From positions 1 to 46,657 of the forward strand of contig NJBI01000027.1 in assembly GCA_005222975.1 (NCBI GenBank): a stretch of 46,657 bases of DNA, in the 5' to 3' direction. Positions 1-8,352 of this stretch are shown one piece after another (positions within the stretch are counted from its first letter, which is position 1; the number at the start of each line of letters is the position of its first letter). The translations under genes were made by a program, and so were the position numbers. The notes under the pieces are model-generated. The model was given only the letters and a program-made list of their open reading frames with translations, did no database searches and had not been told where the DNA came from. This DNA comes from Promethearchaeota archaeon Loki_b31. Lineage in GTDB: Archaea; Asgardarchaeota; Lokiarchaeia; Sigyniarchaeales; SOKP01.

Positions 1-2
1 CT

Positions 3-116
3 TCTAGGGATAGTATCAGATTTGTCATGCACGATCTAATAAAATGGAATTCAAAATTACAAGATTTAAAGCAAAAAGCCAACGAATTGATAAAATGGCT
101 ATTGATGAAAAATTAA
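3..116 (+). CDS. C-terminal end of an unidentified protein (5' truncated by window)
   Basis: An open frame enters from the left edge and runs 37 codons to a TAA at 114-116. The visible peptide is charged and probably helical, with spaced Leu/Ile/Trp (HDLIKW and ELIKW motifs). No family can be named from so short a tail. It converges on the MFS gene on the other strand with about 50 bases between the stops. It could be a chance open frame, since the only support is its uninterrupted reading and a helix-like composition. Confidence 0.35.
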   Translation, partial: SRDSIRFVMHDLIKWNSKLQDLKQKANELIKWLLMKN

Positions 117-166
117 GAAAAAAAATATAAAAAAAATTTAAGATTTAATCTTATTCTTTATCAAAC

Positions 167-1492
167 TTAGCTTCTTAACTCGTAATCTAAAGGATCGATT
201 TTTCTAAAAATGAAGTAGCTTGCCAACAAACTGACAGCGCAGAAAGCAGAAACGAAGAAAAATATCATATAGAAGCTATTTGTAAACAAAACGAAAAGAG
301 CAAAAAGACCTGCACCGACAATTGTGCCTACAGTTTGACCCAAATTTGCTAGTGAAACTAATGTTGCAAAATATGTACTTTTAAGTTTAGGATAGTAATT
401 CTTTGATAAATCTCCGCGTACTGTTTGATTTACTACAGTTAAAGCGTTTTGAAGAGCACCTAGAAAGAACAGAAATATCATTCCAAATATTAACGGAACA
501 ATTTCGCCAGTTAATAATGCAAAAGGTATGACTAATATTAGAAACGATAGAATATATGTTAAGTAGATGTATGAAAGAGTCTTTTTACGGCTTCGGTCAC
601 CAAATTTGCCTGCAATAAGAGAACCAAAAACTATGCCAAACCCATTAACAAGGTAAAATATCGAACTCCACGCTTGTAAATCAACGGCACCCCCTCCAAC
701 AATCGTTAGTAACGTTTCACTGACATCGATAATGCCCATGGCAATTAACACAAGGTACATAAAGAAATTTAAAAGCATAACTGCTGGAATGCCTGCCAAG
801 AAAGTATACATAAAGACTTTCCAATTTCGCTTTTTTGTAACAATTGTCAATAAATCCAATCCAAATTCCTTCGATGACCTCTTTTCAAGAGGAGGTTCTT
901 TGACAAGGTAGGGAAAGACGCTAGATAAAATCACTAAAACTCCCGTTATGATAAATAAGACGGGTACAATATTTAAAGCTAAAAAAACCAATGCTAAAAG
1001 CATTCCTCCCGCACCGTAACCTAAAAACATCATAGTCCAAGTATATCCTTGAACTCGTGCTAACTTTTCTTTAGGTGTAACATCGAGAATTAAACCGTCT
1101 AAGGCGGTATCTGCAAAAGCCATTCCTAATTGCGTCATAAAGTAATATATTGTCAACCAAAGATAAATCTCATTAACAGGTAGATAAAATGCCATTGCGA
1201 TCCACCAAACACCTCCAAAGACACCAAAACTAAGTATCCACGGGAATCGTTGACCATACTTTTTAGAACCCCATCTATCGTTGAATACTCCCACAATCAT
1301 TTTAATTGTCCAAGGTAAGCTCCCTATTGATAAAATGACTAACCATATAGCAATATCATACGACCCACCTAATGTATGTGCTAAGTACTGAGGAAAGAAC
1401 AGAAATGGAATTCCTTGAGAAAAACCTTCACAGAGATAAAAGAAGACAAAAATGTACGTGTATTTTTTACTATAATTAACATCTGAATTCAT
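167..1492 (-). CDS. MFS transporter (12-helix, AmpG/sugar-cation symporter-like)
   Basis: A 441-residue integral membrane protein with about 12 hydrophobic helices, the usual MFS length. The MFS signature lies in the loop after helix 2: GVFNDRWGSKKYGQRFPW, corresponding to the G-x-x-x-D-R-x-G-x-(R/K) motif A. A second conserved stretch, DTALDGLILDVTP, is near the end of helix 4. Substrate cannot be read from the sequence. The layout (a xxSxGxxFxxxPxYL start and the DxxxDGxILDxxPK motif) is shared with the second MFS gene at 5040-6395, so the two are paralogues flanking the thioesterase/ferredoxin/DUF134 cluster. Family is confident; substrate is unknown. Confidence 0.9.
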   Translation of the reverse strand: MNSDVNYSKKYTYIFVFFYLCEGFSQGIPFLFFPQYLAHTLGGSYDIAIWLVILSIGSLPWTIKMIVGVFNDRWGSKKYGQRFPWILSFGVFGGVWWIAMAFYLPVNEIYLWLTIYYFMTQLGMAFADTALDGLILDVTPKEKLARVQGYTWTMMFLGYGAGGMLLALVFLALNIVPVLFIITGVLVILSSVFPYLVKEPPLEKRSSKEFGLDLLTIVTKKRNWKVFMYTFLAGIPAVMLLNFFMYLVLIAMGIIDVSETLLTIVGGGAVDLQAWSSIFYLVNGFGIVFGSLIAGKFGDRSRKKTLSYIYLTYILSFLILVIPFALLTGEIVPLIFGMIFLFFLGALQNALTVVNQTVRGDLSKNYYPKLKSTYFATLVSLANLGQTVGTIVGAGLFALFVLFTNSFYMIFFFVSAFCAVSLLASYFIFRKIDPLDYELRS

Positions 1493-1653
1493 AAAAAATC
1501 TTATGTTTTTTTTCTATTTAAATGTTTAGAGTATAAAAAGGAGTTTTATATGTCTATTTAATTAGTTTTACGTAGTTGAAATGTATTTAAACAAAATAAA
1601 TTCACAAAATAAATATTATTAAAATGTTTTATTAAAACTAATAAATAGAAGAT

Positions 1654-2094
1654 TTGTCGAAATTGAAAGACAATTTAATCAAAAAGCTTCTGAAAGTTAA
1701 GGATAGCACTAGCGTAAAAGTACGGTTTAACGATACAGATGCGATGGGAATTGTCCATTTTAAAAATTATATAGTTTATTTTGACGATGGATTTGTTAGT
1801 TTTATGAATAGCCTTTTATCTCCAAAAAGGATAGAGGATACTGTCCATGAAGGGACTGTTTTTGGGGTTAAAAAAGTGGAGATAACCTACCAAGGTTCAG
1901 CTAAGTTTGGCGATTATGTTATAGTCGAAACTCAGATAAAAAAAATAGGAACATCGTCTATTACCTTTCAACACGAGCTTTTTAGAGAATCGGATAAAAC
2001 TCTAATAGCTAGTGTAGAATGCGTGAGATTAGCAATGGAACTTAAAACAAATAGATTGCTCAATGTGGTTGATTTTTTTGCTAATTATTTATGA
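1654..2094 (+). CDS. Hotdog-fold acyl-CoA thioesterase (4HBT, YbgC/FadM type)
   Basis: A 146-residue protein, the normal length for a single hotdog domain. Residues about 24-35 carry the 4HBT signature (RFNDTDAMGIVH); the second Asp (D29) matches the catalytic Asp of YbgC-type enzymes, and a Tyr/Phe-rich helix (NYIVYFDDGF) follows. Family members hydrolyse acyl-CoA thioesters in the cytoplasm; chain length cannot be inferred. The start is TTG, in a very AT-rich leader without a clear Shine-Dalgarno. It is transcribed toward the ferredoxin-domain genes and sits between two MFS paralogues. Two acyl-CoA synthetases elsewhere in the window would supply suitable substrates, but that link is inference. 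Confidence 0.88.
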   Translation: MSKLKDNLIKKLLKVKDSTSVKVRFNDTDAMGIVHFKNYIVYFDDGFVSFMNSLLSPKRIEDTVHEGTVFGVKKVEITYQGSAKFGDYVIVETQIKKIGTSSITFQHELFRESDKTLIASVECVRLAMELKTNRLLNVVDFFANYL

Positions 2095-2138
2095 TTTCCA
2101 TCAATTATTCTGTAATTATTAATTGTAAAGAAAAAGTA

Positions 2139-3233
2139 TTAAGAAGTTGAAACTTTAGGAGCAGGAATAAACACTTTCCTAAGTCCTGTCCGTTGTAGTT
2201 CTATAGCATCTTCGGGACAATTATTAGCGCACACTCCACAGCCAATACATCTTTCTTCGTTAACGATAGCAGTAGCTTCTTCTAAATCAATTGCATCCAT
2301 TGGACATAATTCTAAACACGTACCGCATCCAACGCAATCGATTTCACTAACATGTGCGATATAAGAAGTATAAGTATGAGTAGGGGAAGCGCCATTATAA
2401 AATGCTTGAAGGTTCTGGCAGCAACAACGGCAACAGTTACAAATTGCGAGCTCTTCCATAAATGGATCTCCTTTTACATGAAAAGTTTTATGAATTAACC
2501 CTAAATCTTCTGCTTCCTTTAATATCTTTAAAGCCTCTTCCTTAGAGATTTTTTTAGCAAAACTTTGATCGATTGCAAATTTAGCAGTTCTGCCAAAACT
2601 TAAACAGTTCTGCCGTGGCGCATTAATTTTACAAGGATCGTCTAGTAAATCTTTAAAGTGCCTGCAATAACAATGTGAAACGCCAATAATATCGTATTTT
2701 TCTATGATTTTTCTTACTTCTTCTTCGGGTAACGTTAATTCTTCGTGTGGTTCTATTTGTTGTTCAATAGGGATCACCCTATCGATAGGAGGTGCGTTTT
2801 TAAACGCGTTCATTACAATATCATAGTTTTTTCGAGTTACTTCTGCTTCATCTTTAAACAACTGTTCCCATAGTTTCGCCAGTTTCTTTTGTTTTGCTCC
2901 CGTTTCACCTCGCATGAGAGTAAATTCCAATAATCCCGGTAGAAAAGCCACTAAACGATAAACCATCACACCAGTAGTCCTACTGGGTATAGCCGTTATC
3001 ATTCCGATGTGCATTAACTCATTTAGCATTATGTTTAATGATGCTTCATCTAAATCAAATTTCGATTTAATTTGGTCCCGATTAAGAGATTTTCGAAACT
3101 TTAAAAGAAATTTTAATTGTTCTTCGTTTATCAATGTCTTTAACAATTCGATAAGGGTGTCATTAATGGGTACAGGTGGACCTCCTGTTTTTAAAATATT
3201 TCTTGCAAGTTGATGCCATAATTTATCAGTCAT
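2139..3233 (-). CDS. Helix-turn-helix/Cys-cluster protein with C-terminal 2x[4Fe-4S] ferredoxin domain
   Basis: A 364-residue protein. The C-terminus has two classic CxxCxxCxxxCP motifs starting near residues 300 and 329, each binding a [4Fe-4S] cluster. Upstream is a second Cys-rich region: a CYCRH motif, separated cysteines, then a CNCCRCCC run near residue 265, suggesting a further metal or Fe-S site. The first 110 residues look like a winged-helix-like helical domain. It is probably a cytoplasmic redox or electron-transfer/sensor protein; the partner is unknown. It is a tandem paralogue of the gene at 3249-4358, 15 bases downstream of it on the same strand, so the two are very likely co-transcribed. 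Domain assignment is firm; function is not. Confidence 0.88.
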   Translation of the reverse strand: MTDKLWHQLARNILKTGGPPVPINDTLIELLKTLINEEQLKFLLKFRKSLNRDQIKSKFDLDEASLNIMLNELMHIGMITAIPSRTTGVMVYRLVAFLPGLLEFTLMRGETGAKQKKLAKLWEQLFKDEAEVTRKNYDIVMNAFKNAPPIDRVIPIEQQIEPHEELTLPEEEVRKIIEKYDIIGVSHCYCRHFKDLLDDPCKINAPRQNCLSFGRTAKFAIDQSFAKKISKEEALKILKEAEDLGLIHKTFHVKGDPFMEELAICNCCRCCCQNLQAFYNGASPTHTYTSYIAHVSEIDCVGCGTCLELCPMDAIDLEEATAIVNEERCIGCGVCANNCPEDAIELQRTGLRKVFIPAPKVSTS

Positions 3234-3248
3234 CCAATATCCCTCATT

Positions 3249-4358
3249 TTAAGTTGTTTTTATCCTTGGAGGCGGAACAAAAACCTCTCTATTTCCAGTT
3301 CTTTCTAATTCCATTGCGTCTTCAGGACAATGATGAACACATACACCACACCCTATACATCTATTTTCGTTAACAACAGCAATAGCATCTTCCAATTCAA
3401 TTGCCTCCATTGGACATTTCTCTACACATGTTCCGCAACCTATGCATATATCATCAATCACTTTTGCTAAATAACTAGTATAGCAATGGTATGGCATACA
3501 GCCGTTCCAAAATAAAGAGAATATACCACAACAACATTTACAACAATTACAAATAGCTTCTTCATCTAATTCTGGTTTGAGGTGAGTATGGAACGCTTTA
3601 TGGACGAGTCCTTCGTCTGATGCCTTATTAATTATTTTTATTACTTCTTCCTTTGAAATTTGGTTTCCAAAGTTATGTTCTATCGCAAATTGTGCGCTTT
3701 TTCCTAATAATAAGCAGTTCAATCTTTCATTTGTAACTTTACAAGAGTCCTCTAATAGATCTTTCTCATGTCGACAATAGCAATGAACGAGAGCAATATT
3801 GTCGTATTTATTTACTATTTTTGATGCTTCTTCATACGGTAGGATTTTATCAACTGGAACATCCTCAATTTCTTCCTCAACGGGTACGACTCTTGTAATA
3901 GGTGGAAATTTTTTAAACTGAGGGACTATGTGATCGTAGTTTCTTTGAGTTCCTTCACTCATTATTTCAAACATTTTGTTAAAAAGGTGCGCCAGTTTTT
4001 TTTGTTTTTCTCCTGTTTCGCCTCTCGTAAATTGCATTTCAAATAGACCAGGAAAGGGGCCCAGCAGCCTATATACCATTATTCCCGTTCTCCTGCTTGG
4101 AACGCCTACTACGACTCCGTTATCCATTAATTCGTTTAAAGTCTGGTTTAGGACCTCGTCCCTTAGATTTGTTTTTTCTCTTATCTCATCTATACTAAGA
4201 GAAGGTTTTTTAAAGATTGCAATGAAATTTGCTTGTTCTTCAGTCATTATTAGTTGTAGCAATTCAAGAAGAGTATCATTAACAGCCATAGGAAGTTGTC
4301 CAGCTTTAACAATCGTTCGCGCCGCTTTATACCAAATTTTCTTACGATCTTTAACCAT
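3249..4358 (-). CDS. Paralogous Cys-cluster protein with C-terminal 2x[4Fe-4S] ferredoxin domain
   Basis: A 369-residue protein aligning end to end with its downstream neighbour: the same N-terminal helical region ending in SRRTGIMVYRL, the same HCYCRH motif, the same CNCCKCCC run, and two CxxCxxCxxxCP ferredoxin motifs at about residues 305 and 334. All eight ferredoxin cysteines are present in both copies, so both should hold clusters. The sequences have diverged appreciably, which suggests an old duplication and perhaps a heteromeric complex (inference). It is first of the pair in transcription order and lies 123 bases downstream of the DUF134 gene on the same strand, so redox-linked co-regulation is possible. 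Confidence 0.88.
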   Translation of the reverse strand: MVKDRKKIWYKAARTIVKAGQLPMAVNDTLLELLQLIMTEEQANFIAIFKKPSLSIDEIREKTNLRDEVLNQTLNELMDNGVVVGVPSRRTGIMVYRLLGPFPGLFEMQFTRGETGEKQKKLAHLFNKMFEIMSEGTQRNYDHIVPQFKKFPPITRVVPVEEEIEDVPVDKILPYEEASKIVNKYDNIALVHCYCRHEKDLLEDSCKVTNERLNCLLLGKSAQFAIEHNFGNQISKEEVIKIINKASDEGLVHKAFHTHLKPELDEEAICNCCKCCCGIFSLFWNGCMPYHCYTSYLAKVIDDICIGCGTCVEKCPMEAIELEDAIAVVNENRCIGCGVCVHHCPEDAMELERTGNREVFVPPPRIKTT

Positions 4359-4481
4359 TTTTTATAATCCCCTTAGTAATACCTAATACTAATTAAACAG
4401 ATTGTAAAATGCTTAATTTAATTAAAATTAATTGTTATGTTATAAAAAGATTATTTTTTAAACTAGCGATATTAGCAATTA

Positions 4482-4907
4482 TTAAAGCGGTTCTCTTACT
4501 AAATAATAAATCTTTTCAGATTCGCATTTTGGACAATTTGTCTTGCGTTCTTGCGAGGCTAGTTCATCTTCCCACTCTTCATTACAATTTAGGCACCCAT
4601 AGCCCTTAAAACCCTGTTTAAAATTAATATTCCCCCCATAAACACGTATATCTTTTCCTTCAATAAGAGCTTGAGTGATTTTTTGATGAGCTTTATCCAA
4701 AATCCTAGAAAATGTTGGTTGAGATACACCCATTTTTTCTGCAGATTCCTTTTGATTCAAGGAAATATAATGCTTCAATCGCATTGCTTCGAATTCTGCG
4801 ACCGTTAAACCAACAAAATCCACTAATAATGGGTCTCTTCTCTCAGATTGGAAGTAAAAATTATTTGGCGTACTTTTTACCTGTCTCATCCTTGTACGAC
4901 GACCCAT
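4482..4907 (-). CDS. DUF134/UPF0251 DNA-binding protein with zinc ribbon
   Basis: A 141-residue protein. It starts with the DUF134-type MGRRTR motif and PLLVDFVGLTVAEFEAMRLKHY, followed by a sigma-70 region-4-like helix-turn-helix (about residues 49-72, NQKESAEKMGVSQPTFSRIL). The C-terminus carries a zinc-ribbon Cys quartet (CxxC near 105/108 and CxxC near 125/128). The family is a predicted small transcription factor, often near Fe-S or metal-related genes. Here it lies upstream of two ferredoxin-domain genes on the same strand and divergent from the MFS gene at 5040. A 21-bp AT palindrome just upstream of its start could be an autoregulatory site. Confidence 0.9.
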   Translation of the reverse strand: MGRRTRMRQVKSTPNNFYFQSERRDPLLVDFVGLTVAEFEAMRLKHYISLNQKESAEKMGVSQPTFSRILDKAHQKITQALIEGKDIRVYGGNINFKQGFKGYGCLNCNEEWEDELASQERKTNCPKCESEKIYYLVREPL

Positions 4908-4924
4908 TTTAACACAACACTATT

Positions 4925-4945
4925 ATTATTAAAATTTTTAATAAT
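4925..4945. promoter_or_regulatory. 21-bp near-perfect palindrome upstream of DUF134 gene
   Basis: Two 10-base arms, attattaaaa and ttttaataat, are separated by a single T, lying 18 bases upstream of the DUF134 start and in the divergent spacer with the MFS gene. The position suits an operator, but the composition is pure A+T and palindromes arise readily by chance in such DNA. Confidence 0.3.
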
Positions 4946-5039
4946 TATTCGCAATTGATATATTTATTTATGAAAAATATTCATTTTAAATATTGGGTTA
5001 TACAATATAAAATACAATAACTGTATTTATCAAAAAAAT

Positions 5040-6395
5040 TTGGATGATCAAATGGCGACAAGCGAAAATGAATATAAATTGATTTATACAGGTATTTTTT
5101 CTTCTTTATATTTTACTCAAGGAGTTACTCAGAGTATATTTACTGTAATTGTACCCGTATATCTGTTAAAAAAGCTTGGTACAATTGACACGGCGGCTCT
5201 TTCGTTCATGTTTTCCATTATTTTAACGCCTTTTATTCTTAAATTGATATATGGCTTATTAAGCGATAGATTTGGTTCGAAAAAACTTGGTAGAAGGAAA
5301 CCATGGATATTAGGTTCCACCAGTTTTACAGGAATTATGTGGATAATATTATCATTATTAATTCCCTTTTTACTTGATTCAAATCCTTAAGGAATTCTTG
5401 GTTATATAACTTTACTTGGTTTTATAATAATTTTAGGAGTAGCGATTTCGGATACCGCAATGGACGGATTTATTCTTGATATTTGTCCTAAAGATAAATT
5501 AGGGCGTACTATAGGAACAGTTTGGGCATTTAGATCTGTGGGAATAATAATTGGAGGTCCTTTAATTTTGGTCATTATTCAATTTATACAATTTGAATTA
5601 ACCCTAATTGTAATCAGTATCCTTACAATTCTATTTGGGCTTTTAACTCTGAAAATACCACACACAACTATTACTGAAAAAGTAAGATTGGGAAAAAATC
5701 TTAAATCAATGTTTAAGAGGGGCGAAAACTGGAAGCTGTTTGGGTTTTCGTTTTTTATGGCAATTGTAAGTGGTGTTATATTTACAATGATTTCACTATA
5801 CGTATTAGTACAAGCGGGCGTTGTTGCCGGTGAAGGCGCTACCCTTGATTTGTTAGAAGAAGATATAAGCCTATACAGCCCTCAGGCTATAATAACTTTA
5901 ATTATCGGATTAGGGGTTATTATAGGCGCGTTTGTAGGAGGTTCAATTGCAGATCGCAAAACAAGAAGGTTATCCGTTTTTCTAGCACTTTCATTAGGAA
6001 CGATTGCTCTTTTGTTGCAGCTAATTCCTACTGAATGGTTCATTTTACTAGTTTTTACTTTTATTATTGGAGCTTCGAGTGGTTGGAACAATTCAAGTTT
6101 TTCGGCTGTAGCAAGTGAATATTCAAAGCAATATCCTGAAGCAACAAGTACATTTTATTCTATTTGCACATCTTTTGCCAATTTAGGCATACAAACAGGG
6201 TTAATTCTTACCGGAATAGTGTTTAGCACTTTATCTAGTACGGTAACAGATATTAGGAATATTTTTGGAGTTGTCTTTATCCTGATGATATTCCTTCTTA
6301 ATCTTGCGTTAATTCCTTTCTTATTAATGGATCGCAAACAATATGAGTATAAGTTAAATAAAGGAGAACAAATACCATCTACCCAAAAATCATAA
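5040..6395 (+). pseudogene. MFS transporter interrupted by in-frame TAA at 5388-5390
   Basis: The frame opens at TTG 5040 (or ATG 5052), runs 116 codons to a TAA, then continues in the same frame, with no shift, for 23 more sense codons into the rest of the protein (an internal ATG lies at 5460), ending at 6395. Reading through gives about 451 codons, matching an intact MFS protein. Before the stop are the first helices and the motif A loop (LSDRFGSKKLGRRKPW); after it come DTAMDGFILD and the remaining helices. The stop falls in the loop between helices 3 and 4. TAA is not the pyrrolysine codon. The downstream half shows no further damage, so this is either a very recent nonsense mutation, read-through or a base-call error. 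It is a paralogue of the gene at 167-1492. Confidence 0.8.
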
Positions 6396-6543
6396 AAACT
6401 TAAATTTTATGTTATGTTATTTTGATATTTTTATTTAATTTCTTCTTTATCTAATAATTAGTTCAATATTTGTAAATTCTTTTCATAAGATTTTTAACTT
6501 TTTATAAATGAAGTAATACAAATTTTAATTCTCTAAAATTTAT

Positions 6544-7734
6544 GTGGTGTTTAAAATTAATATAAAATATGCTAATAGAATTAACAGATTACCGCCGTAT
6601 ATTTTCGTTGAAATTGAAGAATTGAAAAATGAAAAAGAAAGGCAAGGAATTGACTTAATATCATTAGGCATCGGAGATCCAGATTTAACGACTCCAGATT
6701 TAATTCTTAACGAAATGATTAAACAAGTACGATATCCAGAAAATCAAAATTATCCAACTAGTATGGGTGAACAAGATTTTAGAGAGGCAGTTCAGAGATG
6801 GTATAAAGTAAGATTCAATATAGAATTTGATGCGGATAATGAGGTAAGTAATTTAATTGGGGGAAAAGAAGGTATAGCCAATATAGCAAGAGCTTTTGTT
6901 AACCCGGGAGATATTGTGTTGTGTCCTAGCCCGGGATATCCTGTTTATGAAAACGGTGCTACAAAATTATGCGATGGAGAACCATATCTAGTACCGTTAT
7001 TAGAAGAAAATAACTTTCTACCGGAATTTGAAACCATTGATACTAGTATTCTTAAAAAAGCTAAATTGATGTATTTGAATTACCCCAATAATCCAACTGG
7101 AGCTACTGCACCTAAAGCGTTTTTAAAAAAAGCAGTTGACTACGCTGAAGATTATAATTTTATTATTGTTTATGACAATCCTTATTCTGAGTTCACTTTT
7201 GAAGATTATATTGCCCCCTCTCTCTTACAAATAAACCAAAATCACATAGAACTTAATAGTGCGTCAAAAATGTTTTGTATGACGGGATTTAGGTGTGGTT
7301 GGGCAGTTGGACATGAAGATATAATTAAGGGAATTAGAAAAGTAAAATCTCAAATTGATTCTGGAAGTCCAAGGTTTATTCAAAAAGCTGTTATTAAAGG
7401 TTTGAGCGAATACACATCTGAAAAAAAGCCCAAAATTGTAAAAGAAATTATAAAAACATATGAAAGAAGGCGAGATGCGTTAATAAAGGGTCTCAATGGA
7501 ATAGGATGGAAAACTGAAAAACCAAAAGCAACTTTTTATGTATGGTCTCATATACCTGAAGAAGAAACTAATAGTATGGATTTCGTAAAGAAATTGATAG
7601 ATATTGGAGTAGTTCTCACTCCTGGAGCAGGATTTGGTAAGTTTGGAGAAGGTTTTGTAAGATTTGCATTAACTCAACCAATCGATAAAATAAAAGAAGC
7701 TTTAGAAAGAATAGAAAAAATAATTAATTATTAA
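6544..7734 (+). CDS. PLP-dependent class I/II aminotransferase (LL-DAP/aspartate aminotransferase-like)
   Basis: A 396-residue fold-type I aminotransferase of normal length. Motifs in order: GIGDPDLTTP near the N-terminus, a glycine-rich GGKEGIANIARA segment for phosphate binding, YPNNPTGA with the conserved Asn, YDNPYSEF with the Asp/Tyr that contact the pyridine ring, SASKMFCMTGFRCG with the Schiff-base Lys at about residue 242, and a C-terminal arginine region (FVRFALT). The pattern is nearest to the LL-diaminopimelate/aspartate group; the amino-acid substrate is uncertain. GTG codons at 6544 and 6547 are both possible starts. It stands alone between the broken MFS gene and a convergent mini-gene. 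Confidence 0.9.
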   Translation: MVFKINIKYANRINRLPPYIFVEIEELKNEKERQGIDLISLGIGDPDLTTPDLILNEMIKQVRYPENQNYPTSMGEQDFREAVQRWYKVRFNIEFDADNEVSNLIGGKEGIANIARAFVNPGDIVLCPSPGYPVYENGATKLCDGEPYLVPLLEENNFLPEFETIDTSILKKAKLMYLNYPNNPTGATAPKAFLKKAVDYAEDYNFIIVYDNPYSEFTFEDYIAPSLLQINQNHIELNSASKMFCMTGFRCGWAVGHEDIIKGIRKVKSQIDSGSPRFIQKAVIKGLSEYTSEKKPKIVKEIIKTYERRRDALIKGLNGIGWKTEKPKATFYVWSHIPEEETNSMDFVKKLIDIGVVLTPGAGFGKFGEGFVRFALTQPIDKIKEALERIEKIINY

Positions 7735-7752
7735 TTAAAAAAGAATTAAAAG

Positions 7753-7929
7753 TTATTTAGATAAATTTTGATATTTTTTTCTCAGATAAGCCATTCTTTT
7801 CTGATCTTCGCTTTCAATTACACCAGGATAGGCATCTGAGATATCAAGCATCATCATGAGGGGGGCATTATCAGAATTCCAATCTTTATAATACTCTAAT
7901 ATCATTTCAGGTTCTATTTTTCCGGCCAT
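7753..7929 (-). CDS. Small 58-residue protein with strong Shine-Dalgarno
   Basis: An ATG-initiated frame of 58 codons plus TAA on the minus strand. The start is preceded, 8 bases away, by AAGGAGGTG, an almost perfect anti-16S match and by far the best ribosome-binding site in this part of the window. The peptide begins MAGKIEPEMILEYY and ends in a basic helix (DQKRMAYLRKKYQNL); it has no cysteines and no membrane segment. I do not recognise the family. It converges on the aminotransferase, with stops 18 bases apart. The ribosome site and amino-acid composition make it likely real. Confidence 0.7.
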   Translation of the reverse strand: MAGKIEPEMILEYYKDWNSDNAPLMMMLDISDAYPGVIESEDQKRMAYLRKKYQNLSK

Positions 7930-7984
7930 TTCTTTTTTTCACCTCCTTTTTATAATTTAAATTTTTACGCAGAAAATTAAACCC

Positions 7985-8112
7985 CCATTCCACCTTTTTC
8001 TAAAAAATTGAGAAAGTATTACACTAAGAGAATAAATCCAAACAATTCAAAAGAAAAAGAGTAAGAAAAAGGATTTATTCTCTTCATAATACTGTAACAG
8101 TGGGAATAATGG
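7985..8112. repeat. Long imperfect inverted repeat / candidate structured RNA or mini-element
   Basis: A perfect 14-bp inverted repeat (8026-8039 with 8071-8084, arm aagagaataaatcc) is enclosed by a 7-bp arm pair (8015-8021 agtatta with 8087-8093). A further discontinuous helix encloses both: ccattccac at 7985-7993 against gtgg-g-aat-aat-gg at 8100-8112. The three nested helices make one extended hairpin of about 128 nt. A short hairpin (tggct/agcca, 8110-8126) adjoins. No tRNA, SRP or RNase P signature is apparent. It lies in a 420-base non-coding gap between the 58-residue gene and the GH4 gene. It could be a non-coding RNA, a 5' leader element or a miniature inverted-repeat element. Confidence 0.5.
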
Positions 8113-8352
8113 CTCTCTTGCAGCCAGCCCATGTACTAGTATTATGTCGTGAAAAATTCATTATTATAAGAATAAAACGAGTGTACACTAATAAATATTG
8201 TGGGTTTTTTTTCCCATCTGTTTTGATATAAAGGTTTTGCTTTGTCATTTTTGTCAAGAGCAAGATATCATAATTCTTTAAATCAATTGAACCCTAAATT
8301 AATTTATAAGAATAAAATGGATATTCTTAATTTTAATTATAAATTGAGACCG

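Noticed and set aside
3007..3373. Plus-strand frames inside the ferredoxin-like genes
   Set aside because: They are antisense shadows of strongly conserved [4Fe-4S] genes, with no motif or start signal of their own.
5388..5390. Pyrrolysine or selenocysteine decoding of the MFS stop
   Set aside because: The codon is TAA, whereas pyrrolysine uses TAG and selenocysteine TGA, and there is no adjacent SECIS-like hairpin.
8190..8220. tggg-(T8)-ccca hairpin upstream of the GH4 gene as a terminator or attenuator
   Set aside because: The stem is only four base pairs around a homopolymer; too weak to call on its own.
8242..8352. A longer GH4 protein starting at the TTG at 8242
   Set aside because: The added 37 residues precede the Rossmann strand that normally begins GH4 proteins, and show no family similarity by eye.
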